This document shows positions 18,346 through 26,184 of a stretch of 64,000 bases of DNA, in pieces (positions within the stretch are counted from its first letter, which is position 1; each line of letters opens with the position of its first letter). Location of the stretch: contig NZ_QJUO01000003.1 of the NCBI RefSeq assembly GCF_004327335.1, positions 62,001-126,000 on the forward strand. The letters run 5' to 3'. The position numbers and the translations under genes were made by a program. This stretch comes from Stutzerimonas kirkiae. Lineage in GTDB: Bacteria; Pseudomonadota; Gammaproteobacteria; Pseudomonadales; Pseudomonadaceae. Under the pieces are notes generated by a model, which ran no database searches, was not told the DNA's origin, and saw nothing but the letters and a program-made list of their open reading frames with translations.

Positions 18346-19467
18346 TTATGGCTGTGCGGGCGACTTGCTGCCGTCCTTGTGCCATTTGTAGACCGCGAAG
18401 TCGAAGCTGGTCAGGTCGCCCTTGGCGTCGTAGCTCAAGGTGCCGGTCGGCGTTTCGAAGCTGTAGGTGCGCAGTGCCTGTGCGACCGCTTCCGGTTCGC
18501 TGCTGTCGGCCTTGCCGATGGCCTGGGCGATGACATCGACGGCGGAGTAGGCGAGCATGATGAAGATGCCGCTCGGGTTGATACCCTTGGCCTTGAGGGC
18601 ATCGACCAGTTCCTGGTTCTTCGGGTCTTTCTCGAAGTCGCGCGGCAGCACGGTCAGCATGCCTTCCGACGCATCACCGGCAATCGCGCTGATTTCAGTG
18701 TTGCCCACGCCCTCGGGGCCCATGAAGGTCGCGTGCAGGCCGGCCTGCTTGGACTGGCGCAGCAGCAGGCCCATTTCCGGGTGATAGCCGCCGAAGTAGA
18801 CGAAGTCGACGTTGGCGCGCTTGAGCTTGGAGATCAGCGAGGAGTAGTCCTTGTCACCGGCATTCAGGCCTTCGTAGAGCGTGACCTTGAGCCCGCTCTT
18901 TTCCAGGGTCTTCTTCACTTCGCCGGCGATACCTTCGCCATACTGCTGCTTGTCGTGCAGTACGGCGATGGTGGCGTCCTTGTGGTGTTCCAGAATGTAG
19001 CGAGCGGAAATCGGCCCTTGCAGGTTGTCCAGGCCGATGGTACGGAACACCAGTTGGAAGTCGCGTGTGGTGATTCCCGGGGCGGTGGCCGATGGGGTCA
19101 CCATCAGGATGCCTTCGTCTTCGTAGATGTCGGAAGCGGGCTGCGTCGAGCTGGAGCAAACGTGCCCGACCACGAAGCGGATGCCGTCGTTGACGATCTT
19201 GTTGGCGACCGCAACGGCTTGTTTGGGGTCGCAGGCATCGTCGTAGACCACGCCTTCGAGCTGCGCGCCACGGACTCCACCGGCCTGGTTTATGCGCTCG
19301 ATGGCCAGTTGCGCGCCGGCGCGCACCATGTCGCCATACTGGGTGACCGAGCCTGTGACCGGGCCGGGCAGGGCTATTCTGATGGTTTCGACTGCCAGGG
19401 CACAGTTGGCCGCGCCGCTCAATGCGGCAGCCAGCAGCAGCCCGGAAAGATGTCGTTTGGTTTGCAT
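18346..19467 (-). CDS. livJ: Branched-chain amino acid-binding protein LivJ/BraC
   Basis: A 373-residue periplasmic binding protein of the leucine-binding type I fold. The signal peptide (MQTKRHLSGLLLAAALSG) is cleaved after about residue 25 (ALA-VETIRIALPG). Conserved blocks GDMVRAGAQLAIERIN and VVGHVCSSSTQPAS mark the family, and the Cys pair expected to form the disulfide is present (DDACDP and GHVCSS). The ATG at 19467 is preceded by GTGGAGCATTAC. First gene of the livJHMGF operon; a perfect 16-bp palindrome lies about 85 bp upstream. Confidence 0.95.
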   Translation of the reverse strand: MQTKRHLSGLLLAAALSGAANCALAVETIRIALPGPVTGSVTQYGDMVRAGAQLAIERINQAGGVRGAQLEGVVYDDACDPKQAVAVANKIVNDGIRFVVGHVCSSSTQPASDIYEDEGILMVTPSATAPGITTRDFQLVFRTIGLDNLQGPISARYILEHHKDATIAVLHDKQQYGEGIAGEVKKTLEKSGLKVTLYEGLNAGDKDYSSLISKLKRANVDFVYFGGYHPEMGLLLRQSKQAGLHATFMGPEGVGNTEISAIAGDASEGMLTVLPRDFEKDPKNQELVDALKAKGINPSGIFIMLAYSAVDVIAQAIGKADSSEPEAVAQALRTYSFETPTGTLSYDAKGDLTSFDFAVYKWHKDGSKSPAQP

Positions 19468-19551
19468 GTAATGCTCCACTTCCAAATCGTTATTCTGTGA
19501 GTCCCGCGACTGGCGGTCGCCAGCGAGGGGCCGGAGATCAGCGCTCCGGCA

Positions 19552-19567
19552 ACTGTACCGGTACAGT
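19552..19567. promoter_or_regulatory. Perfect 16-bp palindrome upstream of livJ
   Basis: ACTGTACCGGTACAGT is a perfect palindrome in the divergent space between livJ (start 19467) and the DUF2288 gene (start 19650). The dimensions suit a dimeric repressor operator. I cannot name the regulator. Confidence 0.5.
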
Positions 19568-19649
19568 GTAGTTGGCTAGCCGTTTTCTTGCATAGCCGTA
19601 ACGGGGTCGCGCTATCATGTCCGGGTTTTTCAGCGCTGGAGTCGGACGG

Positions 19650-19958
19650 ATGAAAGAAAAGGGCATGCTCTATGCGAAGCTGCTCGGGGAAACCGCGGTG
19701 ATTTCCTGGCAGGAACTGCAGCCTTTCTTTGCCCGTGGAGCCTTGTTGCATGTGTCCGAGGGGGCCGACCTGGTCGAGGTGGCGCTGGCGTTCGCGGAGG
19801 ATGACCAGGCGAAGGTCGGCCACTGGCTGGGTTCGGCGCAGGTGGCCAGGGTCGGGGCGGATAATGCGCAGGACTGGCTGGAGCGGGACCCGGAGCTCTG
19901 GGCCGTAGTGGTAGCGCCCTGGGTACTGGTGCAGGAGCGGGGCCGCCAGCCGGATTAG
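19650..19958 (+). CDS. DUF2288 family protein
   Basis: A 102-residue cytoplasmic protein with the family blocks LYAKLLGETAVISWQELQPF and ELWAVVVAPWVLVQE. No catalytic motif or membrane segment is visible and no function is known to me. The start MKEKGMLYAKLL at 19650 is chosen because homology begins just after it and GGAGTCGGACGG precedes it. Divergent from livJ. Confidence 0.8.
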   Translation: MKEKGMLYAKLLGETAVISWQELQPFFARGALLHVSEGADLVEVALAFAEDDQAKVGHWLGSAQVARVGADNAQDWLERDPELWAVVVAPWVLVQERGRQPD

Positions 19959-20080
19959 TCGCTCAGGCCTTGTGCCAGGTCAATGCAAGTCGACTCTTGC
20001 CTGCCGAGTATGCATGACGCTTTCATACTGCTTGCATCAGTCTTTTATGCTGTTCACATCAATCGAATTGGAGATAGGAA

Positions 20081-20515
20081 ATGCGCAAGGTTCTGGTTGC
20101 TTTCGACGGGTCCGACAACTCGAAGCGTGCCCTGCAATACGTTGTGGATTTTGCTCGTGAATATTCCGCCGAGCTCGAAGTGCATGTACTCAATGTGCAG
20201 TATTACGAGGGCGGCATGTATGGCGAGTACTTCACCGCCAACATCATCGAGAACCTGAACAGCGGCTTGCTGGCCAAGGCCAAGAGTGTCCTGCAGCAGG
20301 CTTCCGACGTGCTCGCGGCCGCTTCGATCAAGCATGAGACCCATGCGGTCTTCGGCAATGTCGCCGAGCAGGTCAACGATGCCGTCAAGCGTCTTGGCTG
20401 CGATACCGTGGTCATGGGCACCCGCGGCCTGGGCAGCTTCAGCGGCATGCTGCTGGGCTCGGCCACGACCCGTGTCATTCATGAAGTATCGGTGCCGGTC
20501 GTTCTGGTCAAGTAA
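20081..20515 (+). CDS. Universal stress protein, UspA family
   Basis: A 144-residue Usp-fold protein. The N-terminal strand MRKVLVAFDGSDNSKRAL and the ATP-binding motif GTRGLGSFSGMLLGSATTRV (G-2x-G-9x-G-S/T) are intact, so this is an ATP-binding type. Such proteins help cells through starvation and stationary phase. It is a single-gene unit with a strong terminator directly after it. Confidence 0.92.
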   Translation: MRKVLVAFDGSDNSKRALQYVVDFAREYSAELEVHVLNVQYYEGGMYGEYFTANIIENLNSGLLAKAKSVLQQASDVLAAASIKHETHAVFGNVAEQVNDAVKRLGCDTVVMGTRGLGSFSGMLLGSATTRVIHEVSVPVVLVK

Positions 20516-20552
20516 GCAGCGGCGGCGCCGAAACGGCAACAGGCCCTGGAGA

Positions 20553-20589
20553 GCAAGGCCGGGGTGATGTCCCCGGCCTTGCTTTTTTT
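20553..20589 (+). terminator. Strong Rho-independent terminator after the usp gene
   Basis: GCAAGGCCGGGG and CCCCGGCCTTGC form a perfect 12-bp stem around TGATGT, followed by TTTTTTT. Confidence 0.92.
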
Positions 20590-20617
20590 CATCTGCGAGG
20601 GAAGTGCCAGTGCTTTT

Positions 20618-20962
20618 TCAGTCCTGGTCTTTCTTCAGCAGTTGCGCCAGGTTGGCGAACGCCTTGAAGGTTTCCTTGGGGCCGAGATCGCTGCCGGGCC
20701 TCGCTTCGGCGTGGTACTGGTTGTCCGTATAGCGCGAATGTTCGTTGTCGTGGCAATACAGGCACAGCAGCTCCCAGTTCGAGCCGTCCTCGGGGTTATT
20801 GTCGTGGTTGTGGTCCTTGTGATGGACCGTCAGCTCACTGAGGCGTTTACCCGAGAATTCCCTGGCACAGCGCCCGCAGACCCAGGGGTACATCTTCAGT
20901 GCCTTTTCCCGGTAGCCCTGTTCCCGCTGGCTATAGGGCGTGCTGTTCTTCGTCGTGCTCAT
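20618..20962 (-). CDS. yajD: HNH nuclease, YajD family
   Basis: A 114-residue small HNH protein. The CGRC and CLYC pairs form the structural zinc site, and TVHHKDHNHDNN with NWELLCLYCHDNEH supplies the HNH catalytic residues. The C-terminal KETFKAFANLAQLLKK is characteristic of YajD. The biological substrate is unknown; a restriction role is not supported because no methylase or partner gene is adjacent. Confidence 0.9.
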   Translation of the reverse strand: MSTTKNSTPYSQREQGYREKALKMYPWVCGRCAREFSGKRLSELTVHHKDHNHDNNPEDGSNWELLCLYCHDNEHSRYTDNQYHAEARPGSDLGPKETFKAFANLAQLLKKDQD

Positions 20963-21021
20963 GCTGTGTCACCTTTCCGGCGCGGCAAGGCGCCTGTCTC
21001 GCCACCTTGCCGTTGTAGTGT

Positions 21022-21723
21022 TCAGACGGCCAGCCCCACATAGACATTCTGCACGTCATCATGGGCGTCGATGGCTTCGAGAAATGCCTCGACTTCTTCG
21101 AGCTGTTCCGCCGTCAGGTTGCCGACCGGGTTCTTCGGCCTGTAGCCGAGCTTGGCGGTATTGACCGTGAAACCCTGTTCCGGCAGCGCGCGGCTGACGG
21201 CATCGAGGTCGGTCGGGTCGGTGATGAACAGGGTATTGCCTTCGTCGGCTTCCTCGAAATCCTGGGCGCCGGCCTCGATGGCGGCCAGTTCGGGGTCGGC
21301 ATCGCTGTCGCTGGAGGCTTCGATCAGGCCGACATGGTCGAAATCCCAGGCCACCGAACCACTGGCGCCCAGTTGCCCCTTGCGAAACAGCACGCGAATC
21401 TCGGCGACCGTACGGTTGATGTTGTCGGTCACGCATTCGACGATCAGCGGCACCTGGTGCGGGGCGAAGCCTTCGTAGGTGGTGTGTTCGAAGTTGACGA
21501 CCTCACCGCTCAGGCCGGCGCCTTTCTTGATGGCGCGCTCCAGCGTCTCCTTGGGCATGGAGGCCTTCTTGGCCTGGTGTACGGCCAGGCGCAGCTTGGG
21601 GTTCATGTCCGGGTCGGCGCCATTGCGCGCGGCGATCATGATTTCCTTGACCAGACGTCCGAAAATCTTGCCTCGGGCATTGGCTGCGGCTTCTTTGGGT
21701 TTGGCTTTCCACTGTGCGCCCAT
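21022..21723 (-). CDS. YebC/PmpR-family protein
   Basis: A 233-residue YebC-fold protein with the family core [30 protein letters not shown] and the GAQDFEEAD acidic patch. The N-terminus ([19 protein letters not shown]) differs from the MAGHSKWAN start of the main YebC, so this is the second paralogue found in many gammaproteobacteria. YebC members have been described as transcription regulators and, more recently, as ribosome-associated factors easing translation of proline stretches; which applies here cannot be told from sequence. Confidence 0.88.
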   Translation of the reverse strand: MGAQWKAKPKEAAANARGKIFGRLVKEIMIAARNGADPDMNPKLRLAVHQAKKASMPKETLERAIKKGAGLSGEVVNFEHTTYEGFAPHQVPLIVECVTDNINRTVAEIRVLFRKGQLGASGSVAWDFDHVGLIEASSDSDADPELAAIEAGAQDFEEADEGNTLFITDPTDLDAVSRALPEQGFTVNTAKLGYRPKNPVGNLTAEQLEEVEAFLEAIDAHDDVQNVYVGLAV

Positions 21724-21779
21724 GGATGGTCTCGCTTGGTACGTTTAAAAGAAGGTGCGATTCTAGCGCTTTTTGCGCC

Positions 21780-22082
21780 CGGGCAGACGAGGGGATGATC
21801 TCATGGGCGGCGAGTAGGGCGGTCGCATAAAGCCCCGGCCTGGGCTTGTCTGCGTTGCCTCGTTGCGAGCGTACTGGCAATGGTGTGTATGGCTTCAGGA
21901 TCGTACAGCGCGATCTCGGGATCAGCGCAGCCACTATCGGCGCGCCTGTGGGAAAGAGCGTGACACCACTGACTGGAGCATCGCTGACAACGCCCGATAA
22001 CTCGCACACTATTGCCAATCCAGTCGCAATGAGTTTCAGCACATGCCTGTGCGGCAGCGAAGGCGGGCGTTCATGCGAGTAC
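21780..22082. repeat. Intergenic mosaic repeat, locus 2
   Basis: This gap holds no convincing gene. The segment from GTTGCGAGCGTACTGGCAAT (near 21856) to GGCGGGCGTTCATGCG (near 22068) shares modules with 9015-9640, 43715-43920 and especially 47420-47510, where CAATCCAGTCGCAATG and GAAGGCGGGCGTTCATGCG recur in the same order. Confidence 0.6.
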
Positions 22083-22092
22083 TGTGGATGGA

Positions 22093-22128
22093 AACACGCC
22101 CCGCACGGATGGCCGTGCGGGGCGTGTT
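22093..22128. terminator. Perfect 16-bp hairpin
   Basis: AACACGCCCCGCACGG and CCGTGCGGGGCGTGTT pair perfectly around a 4-base loop, 17 bp after the stop of the small basic protein gene on the minus strand. It is likely its terminator, although the T-tract is short. Confidence 0.7.
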
Positions 22129-22144
22129 GGGTATGGCGCGGAAT

Positions 22145-22276
22145 TCAGTGGGTGGCCGCGTGGCTGCCGAGGATCGGCGGGCCGTCCTTTTTCTCGCGCT
22201 TGGCCTGGCGTTTCTCCTGCGCCGTTTTCAAGGGTTTCTTCTTGGCGTTTTTCTTGCTATCCAGACTCTTGCTCAT
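22145..22276 (-). CDS. Small basic protein, 43 aa
   Basis: A 43-residue, very Lys/Arg-rich protein (MSKSLDSKKNAKKKPLKTAQ at the start, ending GPPILGSHAATH). It has an ATG start with GAGG eight bases upstream and a perfect terminator-type hairpin right after the stop, so it has all the parts of a real gene despite its size. Helix-forming, positively charged, without cysteines or membrane segments. The composition suggests nucleic-acid or ribosome association; the function is unknown to me. Confidence 0.7.
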   Translation of the reverse strand: MSKSLDSKKNAKKKPLKTAQEKRQAKREKKDGPPILGSHAATH

Positions 22277-22404
22277 GGTGTCGCCTCGTAATGGGGGATG
22301 GCTGTATCAGGCATATCGCTGTTCATTGGCCATTGCACCTCCAGACGAGTGGACAGTTGCTCCGAGGGTACGCTCGAACGAGCGGGCTGGATACCTGCAA
22401 GTGA

Positions 22405-22725
22405 TTACTTCAGATACCGCTGGGCGGCGATTTCCGGCAGGTCGCTGCGGAGCATGTACACCAGCAGGGGGTCGGTGATGCCCAGTCGGTCGTTGACGTG
22501 CTGATCCAGCAGCAACTGGATGAGGTCGCGGCTCAGCGTCATCGACTGGTCGTCCACACGGTTCCAGACGAACTCGCTGGCCGGGGTGATGCTGTCTTCG
22601 TCCACGTCCATGCCGAAAGAGTCTTCACTGAAGCGCACGATATGCCGCCCGCTTTTTTTGTTGAAGCCGACGAAACCCAGCAGCAGGTCGGCGGCTGCAC
22701 AGATGTCGGATGATGTGGTGCTCAT
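22405..22725 (-). CDS. Conserved hypothetical protein, 106 aa
   Basis: A 106-residue acidic soluble protein starting MSTTSSDICAAADLLLGFVG and ending LVYMLRSDLPEIAAQRYLK. A FNKKSGRHIVRFSEDSFGMD segment looks like a beta-rich middle. The start is followed by normal codon use for this genome, and the preceding GAGGTTTACCC gives a ribosome site. I do not recognise a family with a known role. It lies between the small basic protein and a dgt-linked hypothetical, both on the same strand. Confidence 0.65.
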   Translation of the reverse strand: MSTTSSDICAAADLLLGFVGFNKKSGRHIVRFSEDSFGMDVDEDSITPASEFVWNRVDDQSMTLSRDLIQLLLDQHVNDRLGITDPLLVYMLRSDLPEIAAQRYLK

Positions 22726-22799
22726 GGGTAAACCTCGTTCATGCGTCTGGTCGATGGTCTACACGCAAGTGTGCTGCGCTCCGGTAGGCTCCGAAGTCG

Positions 22800-23144
22800 T
22801 TAGGGCTGTTTCTGCAAGCGTTCCAATTCCCGGCGGACCATGGCCGCATAGGGTGGCGGGCTCATACGATAGAGTTCGGTGGCGACCCACGAGAGCCAGT
22901 GCGGGCCCAGTTCGTCCTTGTGCCGGTAGAGACGCAAGGCTTCTTTGGCTGCCTGGCTGGCATGTTCCTGGTGGAAGTGTGCCCGACTCATCTTCGAGAC
23001 CCGTTGGCTGGAGAGCGCCTGAATAACAGATTGATCGGCGCTTTGCCAGGCGCCGGAAGCGCTGCTCGCTTCCGGCCGGGCCGCCTGTCCCGGGGTGCAG
23101 GCGTTCAGCGATGGGGGCTGGGACGGGGCCGCCGGTAATGACAT
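22800..23144 (-). CDS. Conserved hypothetical protein divergent from dgt
   Basis: A 114-residue protein. The first 50 residues are Pro/Ser/Ala-rich and low complexity; the second half (HFHQEHASQAAKEALRLYRH, WLSWVATELYRM, YAAMVRRELERLQ) is helical and Arg-rich, and is the conserved part. No function is known to me. A longer frame starting at 23223 exists in another phase and is not favoured. It is divergent from dgt, with 96 bp between starts. Confidence 0.6.
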   Translation of the reverse strand: MSLPAAPSQPPSLNACTPGQAARPEASSASGAWQSADQSVIQALSSQRVSKMSRAHFHQEHASQAAKEALRLYRHKDELGPHWLSWVATELYRMSPPPYAAMVRRELERLQKQP

Positions 23145-23240
23145 TCTGTCGCAGCGGCATTTTGCCCATGGCGGCGGATGCCTTGGTAAGTACGCGACAT
23201 CGCGCTAGGCTGCGGGCTTTCAACCGAGTCGAGTAGCGCC

Positions 23241-24740
23241 ATGCCTGGATTGGTGAATTTCAAGCAGAGGATTTCCCGCCAGCGTCCCCACAATGGCAGG
23301 TCCGAGTCCAACGCTCAGACGGTGGATGACAACCTGCAGGCAGTGATCGACCAACTGGAAAGCGATCGTGGCCGTATCATCAATTCGGCGGCGGTACGGC
23401 GCCTGCAGCAGAAGACCCAGGTTTTTCCACTGGAGCGCAATGCGGCCGTGCGCAGTCGGCTGACCCATTCGCTGGAAGTGCAGCAGGTCGGGCGCTTCAT
23501 CGTCAGGACGCTCTACAAGCAACTGGGCGAGCGCGCTGGCGAGTATGGGCTGGACGGCCTGGAGGGGGCGCTCGAAAGCCTGGTGGAAATGGCCTGCCTG
23601 ATGCACGACATCGGTAACCCGCCCTTCGGCCATTTTGGCGAGTACGCGATAGGCGAATGGTTCGAGCGCTCGCTGGATACGCTGTTCGAACGGGCCGTGC
23701 CGACAGGCGAAGGGGACGGTGATTTGCGCGCGAAGATGTTGCGCGATCTCAAGCAGTTCGAAGGCAATGCCCAGGCGATACGCCTGGTGACCACGCTGCT
23801 GCGTCTCAACCTGACCTATACGCAGACGGCGGGACTGATGAAGTATGTGCGTCCCGCCTATGCGGCGAAGCCCGCGAAGGGGACAGCCGGTGCTTACCTG
23901 CACAAGAAGCCGGGCTTCTATCTCTCGGAAGAGCCCTTCGTCGAGGGTATGCGCAGGGCCCTCGGCCAGCAGGTGGGCAGCCGCCACCCGGTCGTCTACA
24001 TCATGGAGGCCGCCGACGATATCGCCTATTGCCTGGCGGATATCGAGGATTCGGTGGAGAAGGGCATCTTCAGCATCGACCAACTGGTCCAGTTGCTGCT
24101 GGCCAAGTTCGCCGAGCATGACTCCGTGGATCGCGCGTTGCCGGGTAGCCGGCGCAGTTTCCGCTCGATGCTGGAATATGCCAAGGATCGCGCCGACAAG
24201 GAGCCGATCAACAAGGTCGGGGAATTCTTCATCTGGCTGCGGGTGAACATGGTGCATCCGCTGGTGCAGCACGCCGCCCGGCAGTTCATCGACAATATCG
24301 AGGCGGTCTACCACGGTACGCTGGATCGGGCTCTGCTGGAGGATGACAGCCTGCCCAATGCCATCGTGCAGACCTTCAAGGACGTGGCGATGGAGCATGT
24401 GTTCTGCCATCGCGAAGTGGAAACCCTGCAATTGCAGGGCTATCGGATCCTGCAGGGGCTGCTGGACGACTACGGCCGCCTGTTGCGCGTCAGCCCGCAG
24501 ATCTTCAAGTCTTTGACGGAGGGCACCTGCCGCAGCGAACCACATCTGCAGATGCTGGCGCGGCGCCTGCCCAGCCAATTGGTCAAGGCCTACCACGAGG
24601 CTATCAGGGCGCTCGATGCGGCCGAAGCCGATGCGTCGTTATGGGAGTTCTACCATCGCACGCGCATGCTGCAGGATTTCGTCAGTGGCATGACCGACCA
24701 GCATGCGCAGGATGAATACCGGGCGCTGAGCGCCCTGTAG
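23241..24740 (+). CDS. dgt: Deoxyguanosine triphosphate triphosphohydrolase
   Basis: A 499-residue HD-domain enzyme that hydrolyses dGTP to deoxyguanosine and triphosphate. The HD motif residues appear in RLTHSLEVQQVGR and MACLMHDIGNPPFGHFGE, and EAADDIAYCLADIEDSVEKG supplies the downstream Asp. The length matches the long proteobacterial Dgt. The start MPGLVNFKQRISRQRP follows family alignment; GAGTAGCGCC precedes it. It acts on nucleotide pools and can limit phage replication, though no defence neighbours are present. Confidence 0.94.
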   Translation: MPGLVNFKQRISRQRPHNGRSESNAQTVDDNLQAVIDQLESDRGRIINSAAVRRLQQKTQVFPLERNAAVRSRLTHSLEVQQVGRFIVRTLYKQLGERAGEYGLDGLEGALESLVEMACLMHDIGNPPFGHFGEYAIGEWFERSLDTLFERAVPTGEGDGDLRAKMLRDLKQFEGNAQAIRLVTTLLRLNLTYTQTAGLMKYVRPAYAAKPAKGTAGAYLHKKPGFYLSEEPFVEGMRRALGQQVGSRHPVVYIMEAADDIAYCLADIEDSVEKGIFSIDQLVQLLLAKFAEHDSVDRALPGSRRSFRSMLEYAKDRADKEPINKVGEFFIWLRVNMVHPLVQHAARQFIDNIEAVYHGTLDRALLEDDSLPNAIVQTFKDVAMEHVFCHREVETLQLQGYRILQGLLDDYGRLLRVSPQIFKSLTEGTCRSEPHLQMLARRLPSQLVKAYHEAIRALDAAEADASLWEFYHRTRMLQDFVSGMTDQHAQDEYRALSAL

Positions 24741-24795
24741 GTACGCTTCACGAGCGCCTGCTAGAGGCGATCGTGAAGGGGGCGGGGGCGTTCCC

Positions 24796-25170
24796 TCAGT
24801 CCAGCAGTTCCGGCGGCACGTTGCCGCCGTTTTCGGCCAGCTTCTGCAGGACGGTCTTGTGCAGCCAGATGTTGACCTTGGCCGAGTCGTCCAGTTGGTC
24901 TTTCGGGTAGCCCAGTTCGACGGCCAGCTCCTTGCGCGCGCCCAGGCTGCTGTCCAGGCCCAGCAGCTTGAGCAGGTCGACGATTGAGGTGCGCCAGTTG
25001 AGCTTTTCCGGGTGCTTGGCGGCCAGGTCTTCGAGTTTCGCGATCACATCCACCTGGCTGATGGGGTGTGTCGTTGCCGCTTCGGGGGTGGCCGCAGGCG
25101 CCGGGGCGGGCGCCGCATGCGCTTTTTCAGCAAAACCGAGTTTTTCCAGGATCGTGTTGAACAGGCTCAT
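24796..25170 (-). CDS. DUF3597 family protein
   Basis: A 124-residue protein with an Ala/Pro linker (about residues 18-35) between an N-terminal helix (MSLFNTILEKLGF) and a C-terminal helical domain (NWRTSIVDLLKLLGLDSSLG, ELAVELGYPKDQLDDSAKVN). The C-terminal domain matches DUF3597, a small helical fold related to LysM-associated proteins in some bacteria. The ATG at 25170 follows AAGGAACC. No cell-location signal is visible; function unknown. Confidence 0.75.
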   Translation of the reverse strand: MSLFNTILEKLGFAEKAHAAPAPAPAATPEAATTHPISQVDVIAKLEDLAAKHPEKLNWRTSIVDLLKLLGLDSSLGARKELAVELGYPKDQLDDSAKVNIWLHKTVLQKLAENGGNVPPELLD

Positions 25171-25395
25171 TGCAAGGTTCCTTTGCAGGTGGAGTGAGTG
25201 ACGAACCGCTCTGTTATGACAACGCCTCACTGCGATTGTCCAGGCCCAGGGTAAACAACTTCTTCGCCGCTTGCCCAGGCTTGGAGCTTTGCGGTTTTGT
25301 GACGTTTCGAAATGGCCCCGGCTTGCTTAAAGCTTCGATCGGTGGCATAGGTTGACCCATACGCAGTCATTCAAGAAGGCGAAAGGGGAAGACCT

Positions 25396-25812
25396 ATGCA
25401 AATTCAGGTTCATAGCGATAACCACATCGAAGGTAGCGCCCGTCTGGTCGAGTGGGTCAGTGCCAGTGTGGAGGCCCGTCTGGAGCGCTTCGACGATGAA
25501 CTGACGCGCATCGTGGTTCATCTGAATGACGAGAATGGCGTCAAGTCCGGCGCTCAGGACAAGCGTTGCCAGATCGAGGCGCGGCCGAAAGGGCTGCAAC
25601 CGGTTTCCGTGACCCACAAGGCCGAGTCTATCGAACTGGCTGTGGATGGTGCCATCGAGAAGCTGGGCAACGCGCTTGTCCACCAGTTCGGCAAATTGCG
25701 CAGCAAGCGTGCGACGGGGCAGCCGCAGGGTAGCGATGGGCTTGCCCGTGCGGAGCAGGATGCCTTGCTGGAAGAGGATTTCCTTGCCGAAGAGCAGGTG
25801 CGTTCACTCTGA
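25396..25812 (+). CDS. HPF/RaiA-family ribosome-associated protein
   Basis: A 138-residue protein with the beta-alpha-beta-beta-beta-alpha layout of the ribosome hibernation family: MQIQVHSDNHIEGSARLVEW, VSASVEARLERFDDELTRI, VHLNDENG, CQIEARPKGLQPV and the second helix AVDGAIEKLGNALVHQF. It lacks the long C-terminal dimerisation domain of long HPF. Binding to the 30S decoding region is the family activity; it is an extra paralogue, not the rpoN-linked hpf. AAGGCGAAAGGGGAAG upstream supports the start. Confidence 0.82.
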   Translation: MQIQVHSDNHIEGSARLVEWVSASVEARLERFDDELTRIVVHLNDENGVKSGAQDKRCQIEARPKGLQPVSVTHKAESIELAVDGAIEKLGNALVHQFGKLRSKRATGQPQGSDGLARAEQDALLEEDFLAEEQVRSL

Positions 25813-25856
25813 GCGATTTCCATCACAGCCTGTCCGGAGCCCTCCGACAGGCCAGT

Positions 25857-25978
25857 GTCATAGCGCCATGCGCGGCAACGAGCCGAAATGAGCGCTGAAG
25901 GCTGGGACAACTCGGTGTTTCTCGTCCAGCCTTCGGCCTCCAGCGCCTTTGTCGAGACGCTGGCATACGCATATCGTG
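25857..25978. repeat. Palindromic dispersed element, copy B
   Basis: About 120 bp with GAGCGCTGAAGGCTGGGAC opposite TCGTCCAGCCTTCGGCCTCC, and outer sequence GTCATAGCGCCATGCG near the left end. Same layout as the copies at 11972 and 48731. Otherwise the 372-bp gap contains only the promoter region of the PepSY operon. Confidence 0.65.
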
Positions 25979-26066
25979 GCCCTCTGCCCGCTGGAATCCC
26001 GGCTATTTCCTATTGTTTGGAAACCCTTCTCAAAATTCCGTCCCGTATCGTCGGAAAGTCGCGCTC

Positions 26067-26085
26067 AAGACTGATTCTCACTAGG
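26067..26085 (+). promoter_or_regulatory. Fur-box-like site
   Basis: AAGACTGATTCTCACTAGG matches 13 of 19 positions of the usual GATAATGATTCTCATTATC-type Fur site, including the central TGATTCTCA. It lies about 100 bp before the PepSY gene. Iron repression of this operon is an inference. Confidence 0.5.
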
Positions 26086-26184
26086 TTTTGACTGTCGTTT
26101 TCGTTAACCTACCGCCCCTGAGTGCCGGGCGATCGTCTTCCGTACCATTGCCCTCGCGACCTGAACACAGCAAGGGTTAGACCA

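Noticed and set aside
19552-19567. LexA SOS box at the palindrome upstream of livJ
   Set aside because: CTGT and ACAG are separated by 6 bases, not the 8 of a LexA site.
25313-25326. Sigma-54 promoter before the HPF-like gene (TGGCCCCGGCTTGC)
   Set aside because: The spacing between GG and GC is one base short and the -24 element is weak.
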